Shown here piece by piece: positions 9,671 through 18,162 of a stretch of 64,000 nucleotides of DNA (positions within the stretch are counted from its first letter, which is position 1; every line of letters begins with the position of its first letter). Below the pieces are notes generated by a model. That model made no database searches, was not told where the DNA came from, and worked only from the letters and a program-made list of their open reading frames with translations. The stretch is from Pontibacillus yanchengensis (GTDB taxonomy: Bacteria > Bacillota > Bacilli > Bacillales > BH030062): the NCBI RefSeq assembly GCF_009856295.1, contig NZ_WMEU01000003.1:62001-126000 (forward strand), read 5' to 3'. The translations under genes and the position numbers were made by a program.

Positions 9671-9711
9671 AAGGTGGTACAGGTTCGAAATGAATCTGTG
9701 CCATCTTTTTT
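9671..9711 (+). terminator. terminator of the S-layer-like gene
   Basis: Hairpin GGTGGTACAGGTTC / GAATCTGTGCCATC, with G-U pairs, followed by TTTTTT. Confidence 0.75.
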
Positions 9712-9759
9712 ATTGTATATATTCATAAAAGTCAGTAAATATCATGAGATAAAAAAAGG

Positions 9760-11070
9760 GGTTGTCGCCTTCAAAAATTAAATCAGACGAAAAATCGGAC
9801 TTAAATCTATCAATATTAGTCTGAAATTGTAGATTGATAGTATAGTTTGAAAGAGAAGATGCAGATTGCTGAAGAGGAAAATGTGTTGGTTTAGAATTGA
9901 TGGCATGCGAAATAAACCTTTTCAACGTAATATTTCAAAAAGGCTATGAACGTTTGAATATGATATGTAATTAGGAGACTCTTTTGTAGGTGTGGTATAA
10001 ACCACCCAAAATAGGAGTCTCTTTTAATTTGCTCTCTTCTATCTTCATTGGTATATAGGTAGGTGAAGGAATGGGGGTCTTATAGTTGATTCCTTGATGT
10101 GTGCGATCATTGTTGTAGTAATTGATATATTCCGCTAGTTTCTTTTCTAAATGTGTTTCATGTAGTGGAATTAGATAGTCGAGTACTTCTCGTCTTAACG
10201 TACCGTTTACTCTTTCTACATAAGCATTTTGCCATGGAGAACGATAAGATGTCGGCTTCGATTGAATACCAGAGGACTTTAGGAAATCCTGAATATCTCT
10301 GGACCGGAAAACAGGGTCGTTATCATGAATAAGGTACTTAGGCGTTTGACCATATGGTGTGGCATTGCGTAATTGTTGTTTCACCCACGATGAATTAGGA
10401 TTCTTTGTAACTCCGAACTGAATGATTTTGCGGGTTTCATGATGAATGATGACAAACACATATAAAATCTCCATTTTGATAGTTGGGACGGTTAGAAAGT
10501 CCATAGCCCAAGTCTCTGAAAGATGGTTATGTATAAAAGATTTCCAGGAATCGATCTGCTTTTTGGTCGGGGTTTTGCGGATATTTGGTAAGTACTTAGC
10601 AATGGTGTTAGGAGCTGGGACATTTTTCAATCCTAAAAGAGCCAGTCTGTCGTGAATCTTTTCCGGAGAATGTAAGGAATTTTCTTTATGTACTTTTTTG
10701 ATTGTCGATATCCATTCTTTCGATAATGTAGGACGACCGGTTTTTTGTGATTTACGTTTCCAAAATCGTTTGAATGCTGTGCGATGCCATTTAATCACGG
10801 TTTCAGGTTTCACAATGATGAGGGCATCTTTCCAACCACTATGTATCTTCGAAAGAATTACCCATAACTGTCTGAATGCCTGGTTCGGTCTTGGCTTTGG
10901 TAGTTGGTTCTTTTGGTAGTGATGGTTATAGATGGACAGCTGACTTTTGAGGGCAATATTTTCTAATCGAAGATTATGTGTACTTTTGAAGTGAAGCTTA
11001 ATGAATTGGAAGAGGTAGGCTAATAAGCTCAATATACTGTGTATGAAATCCATTTTCTAACTCCTCGTTT
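9760..11070 (-). mobile_element. insertion sequence carrying a DDE transposase
   Basis: The block from TTGTCG at about 9761 through the transposase recurs as a degraded copy from about 25406, which sets the left limit. The right limit is uncertain because the second copy breaks off inside the gene. About 200 bases of non-coding left-end sequence are conserved in both copies. Terminal inverted repeats could not be defined by eye. Confidence 0.65.
9971..11053 (-). CDS. IS transposase, rve-type DDE, single ORF
   Basis: A 360-residue transposase. An N-terminal HTH-like region (about 20-115) leads into an integrase core (about 165-330). The catalytic triad is visible: D in WAMDFLTVP, D in LIHDNDPVF and E in NAYVERVNGTLRREVLDY. 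The C-terminal YYNNDRTHQG motif is typical of IS3/IS481-type enzymes. The exact IS family is not certain. The gene looks intact and complete, unlike the related remnants at 25-26 kb. Confidence 0.85.
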   Translation of the reverse strand: MDFIHSILSLLAYLFQFIKLHFKSTHNLRLENIALKSQLSIYNHHYQKNQLPKPRPNQAFRQLWVILSKIHSGWKDALIIVKPETVIKWHRTAFKRFWKRKSQKTGRPTLSKEWISTIKKVHKENSLHSPEKIHDRLALLGLKNVPAPNTIAKYLPNIRKTPTKKQIDSWKSFIHNHLSETWAMDFLTVPTIKMEILYVFVIIHHETRKIIQFGVTKNPNSSWVKQQLRNATPYGQTPKYLIHDNDPVFRSRDIQDFLKSSGIQSKPTSYRSPWQNAYVERVNGTLRREVLDYLIPLHETHLEKKLAEYINYYNNDRTHQGINYKTPIPSPTYIPMKIEESKLKETPILGGLYHTYKRVS

Positions 11071-11172
11071 TTAGTGAAAATATTAAGATAAAGGAGAAGT
11101 TTATACAAGTGATGCGTTTTAAATAAGCGTTCTTCAATGTAGAATGAGGATAGTTGAGAAAGGACTGAGGAG

Positions 11173-11790
11173 ATGAATAGAATAAATCGTGAATCCTTAT
11201 TTCATATTTTTAATGATGAAGTCGTAGCAAAATCATTTATTGATACTTATTTTGATTTGAACAAAGCAAAGGCGATGCTTACTATTGATGAATGTTTAGA
11301 TCTTAGTGAGTCATATGGAGTGCCATCAGTGGCTTTAAGTGCAACGAACAAGCAAAAATATAAGTACAAGGTGTACATACATATCATTGAAAAAGAGCAC
11401 CTGAGTTCTGATTACCATGGTTTATGGGGAAGCATCATGTTGGAATCTATGAATAGAGCTAAAAAATATAATCCCATGGAACCTGTTGTTCATCTTGTCA
11501 TTGCCAATCATGAATGGATTGATCAAAGAATTTTTGATACATCATTTAAGATTGAAAATCCTAACACTTCCAGGTATTTACCTGCTAATTTGGTTGAAGT
11601 TCAGGTTATAGAACTGCCAAAAATGAGAGAGAAGTTTGATATAATGCGTCCATCTACTATTGTTAAAACCCCGATGTATCGTTGGTATGTTTTCTTGGAT
11701 AATGAAACCGAAAAGCCATTACTTAGAGAAGTGGTCAACAAAGATGATGCGATTTTTAAAGCTAATGATTTATGCAAAGGATTTCTATAG
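11173..11790 (+). CDS. hypothetical protein, 205 aa
   Basis: Unrecognised soluble protein without signal peptide. It reads as a mixed alpha/beta domain (VYIHIIEKEHL, VVHLVIANHEW, LVEVQVIELPKM), with a C-terminal segment ending KANDLCKGFL. A GAAAGGA site lies about 8 bases upstream of the ATG. A clear scrap of a paralogue's 3' end is found at 14150-14210. Confidence 0.55.
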   Translation: MNRINRESLFHIFNDEVVAKSFIDTYFDLNKAKAMLTIDECLDLSESYGVPSVALSATNKQKYKYKVYIHIIEKEHLSSDYHGLWGSIMLESMNRAKKYNPMEPVVHLVIANHEWIDQRIFDTSFKIENPNTSRYLPANLVEVQVIELPKMREKFDIMRPSTIVKTPMYRWYVFLDNETEKPLLREVVNKDDAIFKANDLCKGFL

Positions 11791-11879
11791 AATTAAATGA
11801 GTTTCTAAAGCATGTGTTATATTAATAATGTTTTAAAAAGGGTTATCTTGTTACAAAAATATCTAAAGTCATAAATCTT

Positions 11880-11910
11880 CCAGGTATTGTATCTTGGAAA
11901 CAATACCTGG
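11880..11910. other. perfect hairpin
   Basis: CCAGGTATTGT / ACAATACCTGG, an 11-base perfect stem with a 9-base loop after the 11173 gene. There is no T-run, so it is not a standard terminator. Confidence 0.5.
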
Positions 11911-11984
11911 ACATCATTCGTTGTGCTATAGTAGTTTTCCCATAATAATAAGTCTTTTTTTTATTTAGTTGATAAAGAATTTAA

Positions 11985-12289
11985 TCAATCATGTATATTC
12001 CTTTTGATTAGCTCATCCACAGCTTCTGTAACTTTTCCAAGGTCAACAAGCAATACATGACATGGGTAATTCATAATCTCATTTCTACTCTTAGCTTGCT
12101 TGTAGTTGGCATTATCCCCGAACTGTACTAATGGAAAGCATGCTATATGCATCCCTTCAGGATCGCACCTCTCCATGAAACCATGCCATACGATACTCTA
12201 TAATATCGCTTTTGCTTATTCCATTCGCCATAACTTGAAGGAACTAAAATATGATCCCATTCTTCTAATGGGGGTTGATAATTATTCAT
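11985..12289 (-). pseudogene. frameshifted hypothetical gene
   Basis: A frame with a good GAGGTGG ribosome site starts at 12289 (MNNYQPPLEEWDHILV...) and stops at 12143. An overlapping frame from 12176 continues to 11985 (RCDPEGMHIACFPLVQ...). The second frame has no ribosome site of its own and reads like the natural continuation. A single frameshift in about 12145-12180, real or from sequencing, is the simplest explanation. Family unknown; the intact product would be about 100 residues. Confidence 0.5.
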
Positions 12290-12312
12290 TGGATACCACC
12301 TCAATTAAATAG

Positions 12313-12834
12313 AATAAGGTTAGTATAAGTGAGGTTAGCTTATTTAGCTAAGTCCACATAAGTGAATTAAGAAGATTTTATCCTATACTACTCTTAGAGA
12401 AAACTCTAATATTCTCTGTATTTCGTAATTTTTCACCTTTCAACTGAACCCATTACCTTAAATCGGTTGAGGAGCTTCTTTAATTGTTTATGGCATTTTT
12501 AGAACAAGCTGCTGTTTCAGACGAAAAGAGAGGTTACGGATATCAGCGTCCATATATAACAGCTATTGTCATCGCACGAATTAGGGTGCTAGTTCACTTG
12601 TTATTTGAAATGCAATCTATTCAGCTTCAAGAAACTCGAAGGATTAATAACATTATGTGGTAAAATGTTATTAATGATTATGATAATTCTGTCTTCCTCT
12701 AACAAAGCAAAAAAGGGGATGAAGTTGATATTGCTGAAGTTCGTAAAGTAATTGGAAGTATCAATAGGTTAACCTATGCGAACATTCCGAGATTTTTAGA
12801 ATGAACAATATGAAACTATTAGGAGAGTCCTAAA
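12313..12834. other. eroded intergenic region
   Basis: No intact gene. A hairpin lies near 12644-12674 (TAATAACATT / AATGTTATTA). A short frame at about 12721-12804 (DEVDIAEVRKVIGS... IPRFLE-stop) looks like a gene 3' end without a start. Confidence 0.35.
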
Positions 12835-13776
12835 ATGAAAAAGAAAATGAGCTATTTATTTTTACTTTTAACGACCATCTTTATGGTTGGTTGTACTGAG
12901 GTAGAAGATACATCCATTAGCGATAAAGAAACAAATTCACAAGAAGCAGCCATAGCTAATACAGATAAAAATAGCGTAGAAGAAGAAGAAGCTACCACCT
13001 CGAGTGTTGATGAATCTGCTGTAGAGGAAACGCAGACCGAAACAAATAATGACCTGTTCTCAGGATATAAACGTATTGAAGTTGATGGTGGTGATTTGTC
13101 TGGAGATCGTGAAACGAATGTCGTTGTTGACATTGGTTACGGGGACCGTGAATATTGGGCATTTACGAATGAACATGGGCAACTAGTACGTGTCGTTGCA
13201 GATAAAATCATTTTACAAGATGACGGTAACGAACCTGTATTATCGTCTGGAAGATACTACTCTGATGAGGCGAAGGTTCCTGGTGTCGAAAGTGATGTTT
13301 TAGATGAAGGGCATGTTATTGCTGATTCTCTCGGAGGGGTATCGAATGCTTATAATATCACACCACAAGAAAGCACGCTCAATCGTCACGGTGATCAAGC
13401 CTATATGGAAGATGCGATCCGCAAGGCAGGTGGCGCTACGAACTTTGAAGCAATTATCACATATCCGAATACGGAAACGCAGATTCCTTCAAGTTATCAG
13501 TACACCTATACGTTAAAGGGTAACGAAATCGTTGATACATTTGACAATGTGAATCCTGATGAAGTGAACGAATCACTTGGTTTAACAGACAGTGAGCCTT
13601 CCGATTCAACGAGTTCAAATACAAACGGTGATATTTCTAGTGTTGATACGAACGGTAATGGACAGGTGACAATTAAAGAAGCAAAAGCAGCTGGTTTCAG
13701 TATGCCAATAATGAGTGATCATTGGCTATACCCCTATATGCGAGATAATGATGGTGATGGGATGGTTGGAGAGTAA
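12835..13776 (+). CDS. lipoprotein DNA/RNA non-specific endonuclease with C-terminal calcium motifs
   Basis: A lipoprotein signal with lipobox FMVGC (Cys at about 20) anchors the 313-residue protein outside the membrane. An acidic linker follows (about 21-80). The nuclease domain (about 85-240) resembles the Endonuclea_NS_2 family: a DEGHVIADSLGG motif supplies the catalytic His, followed by NITPQESTLNRHG. The C-terminus carries two calcium-loop-like segments, DTNGNGQVTIKEA and DNDGDGMVGE. The second resembles an excalibur motif with Gly in place of Cys. Likely role is extracellular nucleic-acid degradation at the cell surface. The ribosome site lies in a small TTAGGA/TCCTAA hairpin. Confidence 0.75.
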   Translation: MKKKMSYLFLLLTTIFMVGCTEVEDTSISDKETNSQEAAIANTDKNSVEEEEATTSSVDESAVEETQTETNNDLFSGYKRIEVDGGDLSGDRETNVVVDIGYGDREYWAFTNEHGQLVRVVADKIILQDDGNEPVLSSGRYYSDEAKVPGVESDVLDEGHVIADSLGGVSNAYNITPQESTLNRHGDQAYMEDAIRKAGGATNFEAIITYPNTETQIPSSYQYTYTLKGNEIVDTFDNVNPDEVNESLGLTDSEPSDSTSSNTNGDISSVDTNGNGQVTIKEAKAAGFSMPIMSDHWLYPYMRDNDGDGMVGE

Positions 13777-13800
13777 GCCTATAGACAAGGAGGGAAAATA

Positions 13801-14061
13801 ATGCCGCGTTTTACAAAAGAAGTAATACAAACACTTCTGGATCAAAATGAAGGATTCGAAAGAACCACGTACTATAAGGATAGAAATTTTAGAGAAGATA
13901 ATCATTATATAATTTCGGGTGGAAATTTGTATATTCGTAGGACTGGTAAAACCTCTTGGTCTGATAGTAAATTCGATGAAGAAGAAATAGCTGATGTTGA
14001 ACAAGCAAGAAAATTCTTGAAAAAGTTCTATGATGATTTGAATTGTGATGGAGTAGAATAA
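13801..14061 (+). CDS. small hypothetical protein downstream of nuclease, 86 aa
   Basis: An 86-residue soluble, charged protein without signal peptide, 24 bases after the nuclease lipoprotein and probably co-transcribed with it (AAGGAGGG site, terminator downstream). I do not recognise the fold. A small cytoplasmic partner after a nuclease gene raises the possibility of an inhibitor, but nothing in the sequence proves this. Confidence 0.6.
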   Translation: MPRFTKEVIQTLLDQNEGFERTTYYKDRNFREDNHYIISGGNLYIRRTGKTSWSDSKFDEEEIADVEQARKFLKKFYDDLNCDGVE

Positions 14062-14088
14062 GATACAAGTTTAAACATACCTGAATCA

Positions 14089-14119
14089 ATAAGATCGATT
14101 AATCAATCGGTCTTTTTTC
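14089..14119 (+). terminator. terminator after nuclease / 86-aa gene pair
   Basis: AAGATCGATT / AATCGGTCTT stem with AAT loop and a following T-run. Confidence 0.75.
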
Positions 14120-14149
14120 GTTTCCTGTCGACTTTAAATCCCAAGAAAA

Positions 14150-14210
14150 ATGAAGATGCTTCTATTTTTAAAGCTAATTTTATGTAAAGGATTTCTATCG
14201 AGTTAATCGA
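14150..14210 (+). pseudogene. 3' scrap of a paralogue of the 11173-11790 gene
   Basis: The sequence from TTTTTAAAGCTAAT through AAAGGATTTCTAT matches the last codons of the 11173 gene (11748-11795) with few differences, and the frame is broken. It is a relic showing that this gene was once duplicated around the nuclease pair. Confidence 0.55.
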
Positions 14211-14248
14211 CTTACCACCTTTAGATAAAATGAAATATACATTCAAAT

Positions 14249-14287
14249 AAAAAAGATCCGTTCTTAAGAAATGAACGGATCTTTTTA
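14249..14287. terminator. bidirectional terminator
   Basis: AAAAAGATCCGTTC / GAACGGATCTTTTT stem. It serves the minus-strand thermonuclease gene and would also work in the plus direction. Confidence 0.75.
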
Positions 14288-14317
14288 GAATATAAACTTA
14301 TGTTATTAGAATCTAAT

Positions 14318-15319
14318 TTAAGGCAAGCTCTCACAAGCAACCCCGTTACCATCTCCATCTAAACGATGTGGATCAGATTCAGGGCCTCCAGCTGCTTCGA
14401 AAAAGGATTGTGCTTCTTCTTGCGTATCAAAATCCCCACAATTACGGTCCTCTCCAGAAGGATCGTATGGACCAGTGTAACCATCATTTGTATTGTCATC
14501 ACCGGTTCCTGTGTCTTCTTCCGTTGCATCAGAGTTAAAGCCATCTTCAGTAACATAACCATCTATACTCCAAATCCCTTTTTCAGCATCCTTAGCTCTA
14601 TTTTGAGCTTTCATGAATTCCTGGGAGTAAGTATAAGGAGGATCATAAACATAAGCGTAGCGAGCCAACCCTTCTTCTAATAGCATCTTGTTGAAGTTCT
14701 TGCCATCTACCCATACATAAGCTAGCAAGCGATCATATTTGTCGCGTTTAGGACCATCAAATTCTAGGGTGATTTCTTTACCACTTAGCTTTTCTTTTGC
14801 GAAATCACTTGCTTCAGGTCCAAATGGTTGTACTGGTTTGGACGGGTGCTTTGTTTCTGGAGTATCTACTAAAAGCATACGTACATCTTCCGTTTTACCA
14901 TCTACATTGACTTCAATTGTGTCCCCATCTACAACTCGAGTGACGGTAGCTGATTTCTTGTTTTCCGCCTGTATCGTAAAGTCATAGGTTGTTTCTTCAG
15001 TCATGGAAACACCGGCCGATGAAGTAATTCCTCCAATATGTAGGATGTAACTCTGACTAGGTTGATACCCTTCATCTGGTGCTTCAATACTAACTGTATC
15101 CTCACTTGATAGACTTATAGATTGTTGAAGTTGAGTAGAAGAACCTTCTTTGGTTACATAAACCTCACCTAATGAATCTTCATCAATTGTTGTATTAAAT
15201 TGTACTGACCAGGTTTTATCTGTTGGTACTCCTGATTCACTGCCAAAGCTCGCAGCATTAGCTGGTAAAGCAAACGATAGAACCAACATTGCTGATAGCA
15301 ATAATGACTTCCATTTCAT
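14318..15319 (-). CDS. secreted thermonuclease with N-terminal SbsA Ig and C-terminal excalibur domain
   Basis: A signal peptide (about 1-22, PANA/A) is followed by a Big_5 Ig module (about 28-113, [20 protein letters not shown]) and a staphylococcal-nuclease-type domain (about 118-250). The nuclease domain shows [23 protein letters not shown] and [15 protein letters not shown], which carry the Asp, Glu and Arg signature residues. A Gly/Asp/Thr-rich linker leads to a C-terminal excalibur calcium motif (RNCGDF ... [11 protein letters not shown]). It should hydrolyse extracellular DNA or RNA with calcium, and 333 residues fits this architecture. AGGAGG start site; monocistronic. Confidence 0.9.
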   Translation of the reverse strand: MKWKSLLLSAMLVLSFALPANAASFGSESGVPTDKTWSVQFNTTIDEDSLGEVYVTKEGSSTQLQQSISLSSEDTVSIEAPDEGYQPSQSYILHIGGITSSAGVSMTEETTYDFTIQAENKKSATVTRVVDGDTIEVNVDGKTEDVRMLLVDTPETKHPSKPVQPFGPEASDFAKEKLSGKEITLEFDGPKRDKYDRLLAYVWVDGKNFNKMLLEEGLARYAYVYDPPYTYSQEFMKAQNRAKDAEKGIWSIDGYVTEDGFNSDATEEDTGTGDDNTNDGYTGPYDPSGEDRNCGDFDTQEEAQSFFEAAGGPESDPHRLDGDGNGVACESLP

Positions 15320-15500
15320 ATATAGATTCCTCCTATTGATTATTTACCTAATTATACCATTTTGATAGAGAGTAGAGGAACAATAGCACTTCTTTATTCT
15401 CTTAAGTTGCAGAAATTAATAATCGGTAAATTTTCTACCATTTTGAATGATCATGACTATTATTGAGGTATAATCAGTTGTATTAAAAAGGAGGGATACT

Positions 15501-15788
15501 ATGTGTGAGGACTCAGAACTATTGGATGAAATTATTAATGAATTGGAACGACAAAATGCTATTAATCTTTTACCTAATCCTGAAAAAGAAATTTATGAGT
15601 ATTGTTTATTCGTTGATTTTAATATGGCGATAGAAGCTAAGAATCCTGGTGAGTATGTGTTGATGGACTCTATCGCCACCCCAATTGAACGTACTGCAAA
15701 TAAGTACGGTATGACACCTGATAAAGTAATAGAAATCTTACAGAGTGCTAATTATATGATTGATAAAATGCTATGTTTGGATGCTTAA
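15501..15788 (+). CDS. hypothetical protein, 95 aa
   Basis: A small acidic helical protein with no signal peptide. The central part, TPIERTANKYGMTPDKVIEIL, reads like a helix-turn-helix, but the match is too loose to call a regulator. A very good AAAGGAGGG ribosome site supports the start. It stands alone with a terminator about 150 bases downstream. Confidence 0.55.
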   Translation: MCEDSELLDEIINELERQNAINLLPNPEKEIYEYCLFVDFNMAIEAKNPGEYVLMDSIATPIERTANKYGMTPDKVIEILQSANYMIDKMLCLDA

Positions 15789-15937
15789 TATCCAAGATTA
15801 TCTAAAAAGAATAGATAATTTTGGAATATATACTTGTAATTAATAGGTATTTAGATACAATAGAAATGACTGGTACTTTAATACTATACAATCTATTTAT
15901 AGAGATTATATCAAAGATTTTTGGGTTACGAAGAACT

Positions 15938-15978
15938 GGACACACTTTCGTGTTGGGCGAAAAGTGTGTCTTTTTTAT
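15938..15978 (+). terminator. terminator
   Basis: GACACACTTT / AAAGTGTGTC stem with an 11-base loop, then TTTTTT. Confidence 0.75.
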
Positions 15979-16043
15979 GTTAAGCGAAAAAACTATATTT
16001 TATAAGAGAGTAAAATCTACATGAATATGGTAAGGAGGAAATT

Positions 16044-17174
16044 ATGAAAAAACTATTATTGGTAGGAGCAACATTATTGGCGGTGGGTTTATCACAACCT
16101 ACAAATGCAGAAGCGAGTACAACTGAATCAAAAGTTGTCTCAACTCAAACTGAATCTGTGGCACTATCGGAAGATGATTTAGTAGATATGCTTAAAGATG
16201 TGACAAGTAACTATAAAGCATTTATGAAGCAAGCCGTTTCGGATGTATTTAAAACCTGGACCATCAAATTCAACACAGAAATCGATCCCGACACATTTAA
16301 CCGTGACAATGTGTATGTGGTTGATGAACAAGGTGAAAAACTGATGACAGTTGTTAAATACAAAGAAGGTACAAATGAAGGTGTGATTATGGCACCGGGC
16401 ATTGGCTATGAAAAAGGTGTGAATTACACATTAGTAGTAACAGAAGATGTAAAAACTACAAAAGGTGTTGCTCTAAGTCAGGGTGTCACTATGAATTTCG
16501 AATTATCAGGGGATGACTCACAGCAAAACGATAAGGATATTCATGAGTATTCTAAAGAAGAATTAGAAGATTGGATTGATAAGGAAGAGGAATTGACTAG
16601 ATTGAGAGAGTATCCTATTAAAAATGAGTTTTGGGATAATCTGGACGAGGCTAATGAAAATTTGCGTACAAGAACCGGGTGGAATGACGAGGAAGTAGAC
16701 AGAGTATTTCTTCAACCGTCAAAAGAATTTATGCAATTATATTTCAATAGAGACTATAGTACGATTGGAGAGTCGTTTAAAGAAGATATTAAATACTTCT
16801 TCCGACACGATCACACGTATAGAGGCAAAGAATATGACGCGTTTGGAGAGCTTCCGAATTTATTTGATGCACTTGTTCAAGACACTAAGGAAGAAAAACG
16901 AATTTCTGAAAGTATATTCGTAACAGATTTATCAATGGTACATCAAATGCATGAAGGTTGGAATACCAACAATAGAATTAGAGGTACCCAATACATTCGT
17001 TATACTTCAGGGAGTCATCTTCCAGAAGAGTTAGACTTAAACAAGTGGTACAAACGAGATGTTGATGTTCAGCTCGCGAATTATGCAGGTAATAATACTA
17101 TAACATGGGAAACTGCTATGTATGTGTTTGATGGAGTTTATGAATTGACTTCTTACGAAGAGGTTGAAAAATAA
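16044..17174 (+). CDS. secreted SbsA-type Ig domain protein, paralogue of 5143
   Basis: A 376-residue exported protein, colinear with the 5143 product: signal peptide (about 1-25), Big_5 module (about 63-156, KTWTIKFNTEIDPDTF), then the same unrecognised C-terminal domain. That domain shares the landmarks EYSKEELEDWIDKEEELTRL, ESIFVTDLSM, NRIRGTQYI and LNKWYKRDVDVQL. Conserved Trp, Tyr and Asp residues in the C-terminal domain suggest a folded functional domain. AGGAGG start site, own terminator. Function unknown; cell surface likely. Confidence 0.75.
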   Translation: MKKLLLVGATLLAVGLSQPTNAEASTTESKVVSTQTESVALSEDDLVDMLKDVTSNYKAFMKQAVSDVFKTWTIKFNTEIDPDTFNRDNVYVVDEQGEKLMTVVKYKEGTNEGVIMAPGIGYEKGVNYTLVVTEDVKTTKGVALSQGVTMNFELSGDDSQQNDKDIHEYSKEELEDWIDKEEELTRLREYPIKNEFWDNLDEANENLRTRTGWNDEEVDRVFLQPSKEFMQLYFNRDYSTIGESFKEDIKYFFRHDHTYRGKEYDAFGELPNLFDALVQDTKEEKRISESIFVTDLSMVHQMHEGWNTNNRIRGTQYIRYTSGSHLPEELDLNKWYKRDVDVQLANYAGNNTITWETAMYVFDGVYELTSYEEVEK

Positions 17175-17180
17175 GACTTA

Positions 17181-17209
17181 TGCGAGCCTTTAGGCTCGCT
17201 TGTCTATTA
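17181..17209 (+). terminator. terminator of the 16044 gene
   Basis: GCGAGCC TTTA GGCTCGC hairpin followed by a T-rich stretch. Confidence 0.7.
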
Positions 17210-17321
17210 AACATCAATTAAATGTTTAGAGAATATGATGATTTAAAAGCTCTTATATAGAAGTTACAAAAAAACTCATAGAAACTAATTCAAATACACA
17301 ATTATATAGTATTAGTATTAG

Positions 17322-17727
17322 TATTATTGTTGTTTTTCAAAAATATATAAAATCTATTGTGAGCTAAGCAACAAGTATTTTACTAGTTTTTCATTAACTG
17401 AATTGAAAGGAAAGATACAAGAAGTTGGTAAGACTAAAAAAACTAGTCATGTTTCAACTTATTATAGAAGTGTATTTATTAGAGAATTCGCGAGAAAAGT
17501 TGCAAATGGTTTATGTCAATTATGTGGAGAAAAAGCTCCATTTAATGATAAACAAAGTTTTACCTTATTTAGAAGTACATCATATTAAAATCCTATCACA
17601 CGGAGGTAGTGATAGTGTAGAAAATGTAGTTGCTCTTTGTCCAAACTGTCATAAGAAGATACATCTATTGGAATTAGAAGATGACATTAATAAAATTCAA
17701 CAAAAAGAATTAGCAAATTTAAATTAG
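17322..17727 (+). pseudogene. HNH endonuclease, 5' truncated and frameshifted
   Basis: One frame from 17322 to 17588 encodes the N-terminal half (HVSTYYRSVFIREFARKVA) with the first zinc pair CQLCGEKAPF. Another frame continues with LEVHHIKILSHGGSDS and VVALCPNCHKKIHLL to 17727. Together they give a complete HNH core: CxxC, then HH, then N, then CxxCH. The switch falls at about 17553-17567. No ATG or ribosome site is found, and a stop bounds the frame at 17319. The enzyme would nick or cut DNA, but this copy is not expressible as one protein. Confidence 0.7.
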
Positions 17728-17903
17728 AATTAAGATAAACACAAAAGCGAAATTATTATATAGAGCTACATTTTCGTGTGACATTAGTACTCGTAATTCT
17801 ACTGCCCCCCCCTTAACTCTCGAAGGGGTTAGTAGCTTTGTGAATTAAAGGTGAAATATATTTTTTATTATAGTAACTTTGCAGACGATTATATTAATAT
17901 AAA

Positions 17904-17937
17904 AGAATGGTCCTCAAGATTGAGGACCATTCTTTTT
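17904..17937 (-). terminator. terminator of the 18162/17914 operon
   Basis: AATGGTCCTCA / TGAGGACCATT stem overlapping the end of the DUF3006 gene, T-rich on both sides. Confidence 0.7.
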
Positions 17938-18162
17938 GTTAAGCCTTTCTAGCATATCATTCATTTGTTTTTTACGATTAGCAGTTTCTTCTTCCAGGAT
18001 TTCTATTATAAAATTATCTTCTGTTTCGGTTAGGTTTACAATATCTCCTTGTTTTGCTTCATTAGGTAATTGGTTAAGGTTAACTTCAATGCTTTTGGTT
18101 TCATCACCTTTTTGAAGTAAGATTGCTTTATCACCTTCAAAGCGGTCAATGGTGTACTTCAT
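17914..18162 (-). CDS. DUF3006 domain protein
   Basis: An 82-residue cytoplasmic protein with the DUF3006 pattern: YTIDRFEGDKAILL, then a beta strand, EAKQGDIVNLTE, and a charged helical tail. DUF3006 genes in Bacillaceae often follow ComEC-like metallo-hydrolase genes, as here. The ATG overlaps the upstream stop (TAATG), implying translational coupling. An in-frame GTG three codons upstream is less likely. Molecular role unknown. Confidence 0.8.
   Translation of the reverse strand: MKYTIDRFEGDKAILLQKGDETKSIEVNLNQLPNEAKQGDIVNLTETEDNFIIEILEEETANRKKQMNDMLERLNKKNGPQS

Noticed and set aside
10446..10919. Two plus-strand ORFs inside the IS transposase
   Set aside because: Antisense shadows of the transposase with no ribosome sites.
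15821..16024. 67-codon plus-strand ORF before the 16044 gene
   Set aside because: It runs through a clear terminator hairpin, starts at TTG without a ribosome site and has no protein-like composition.
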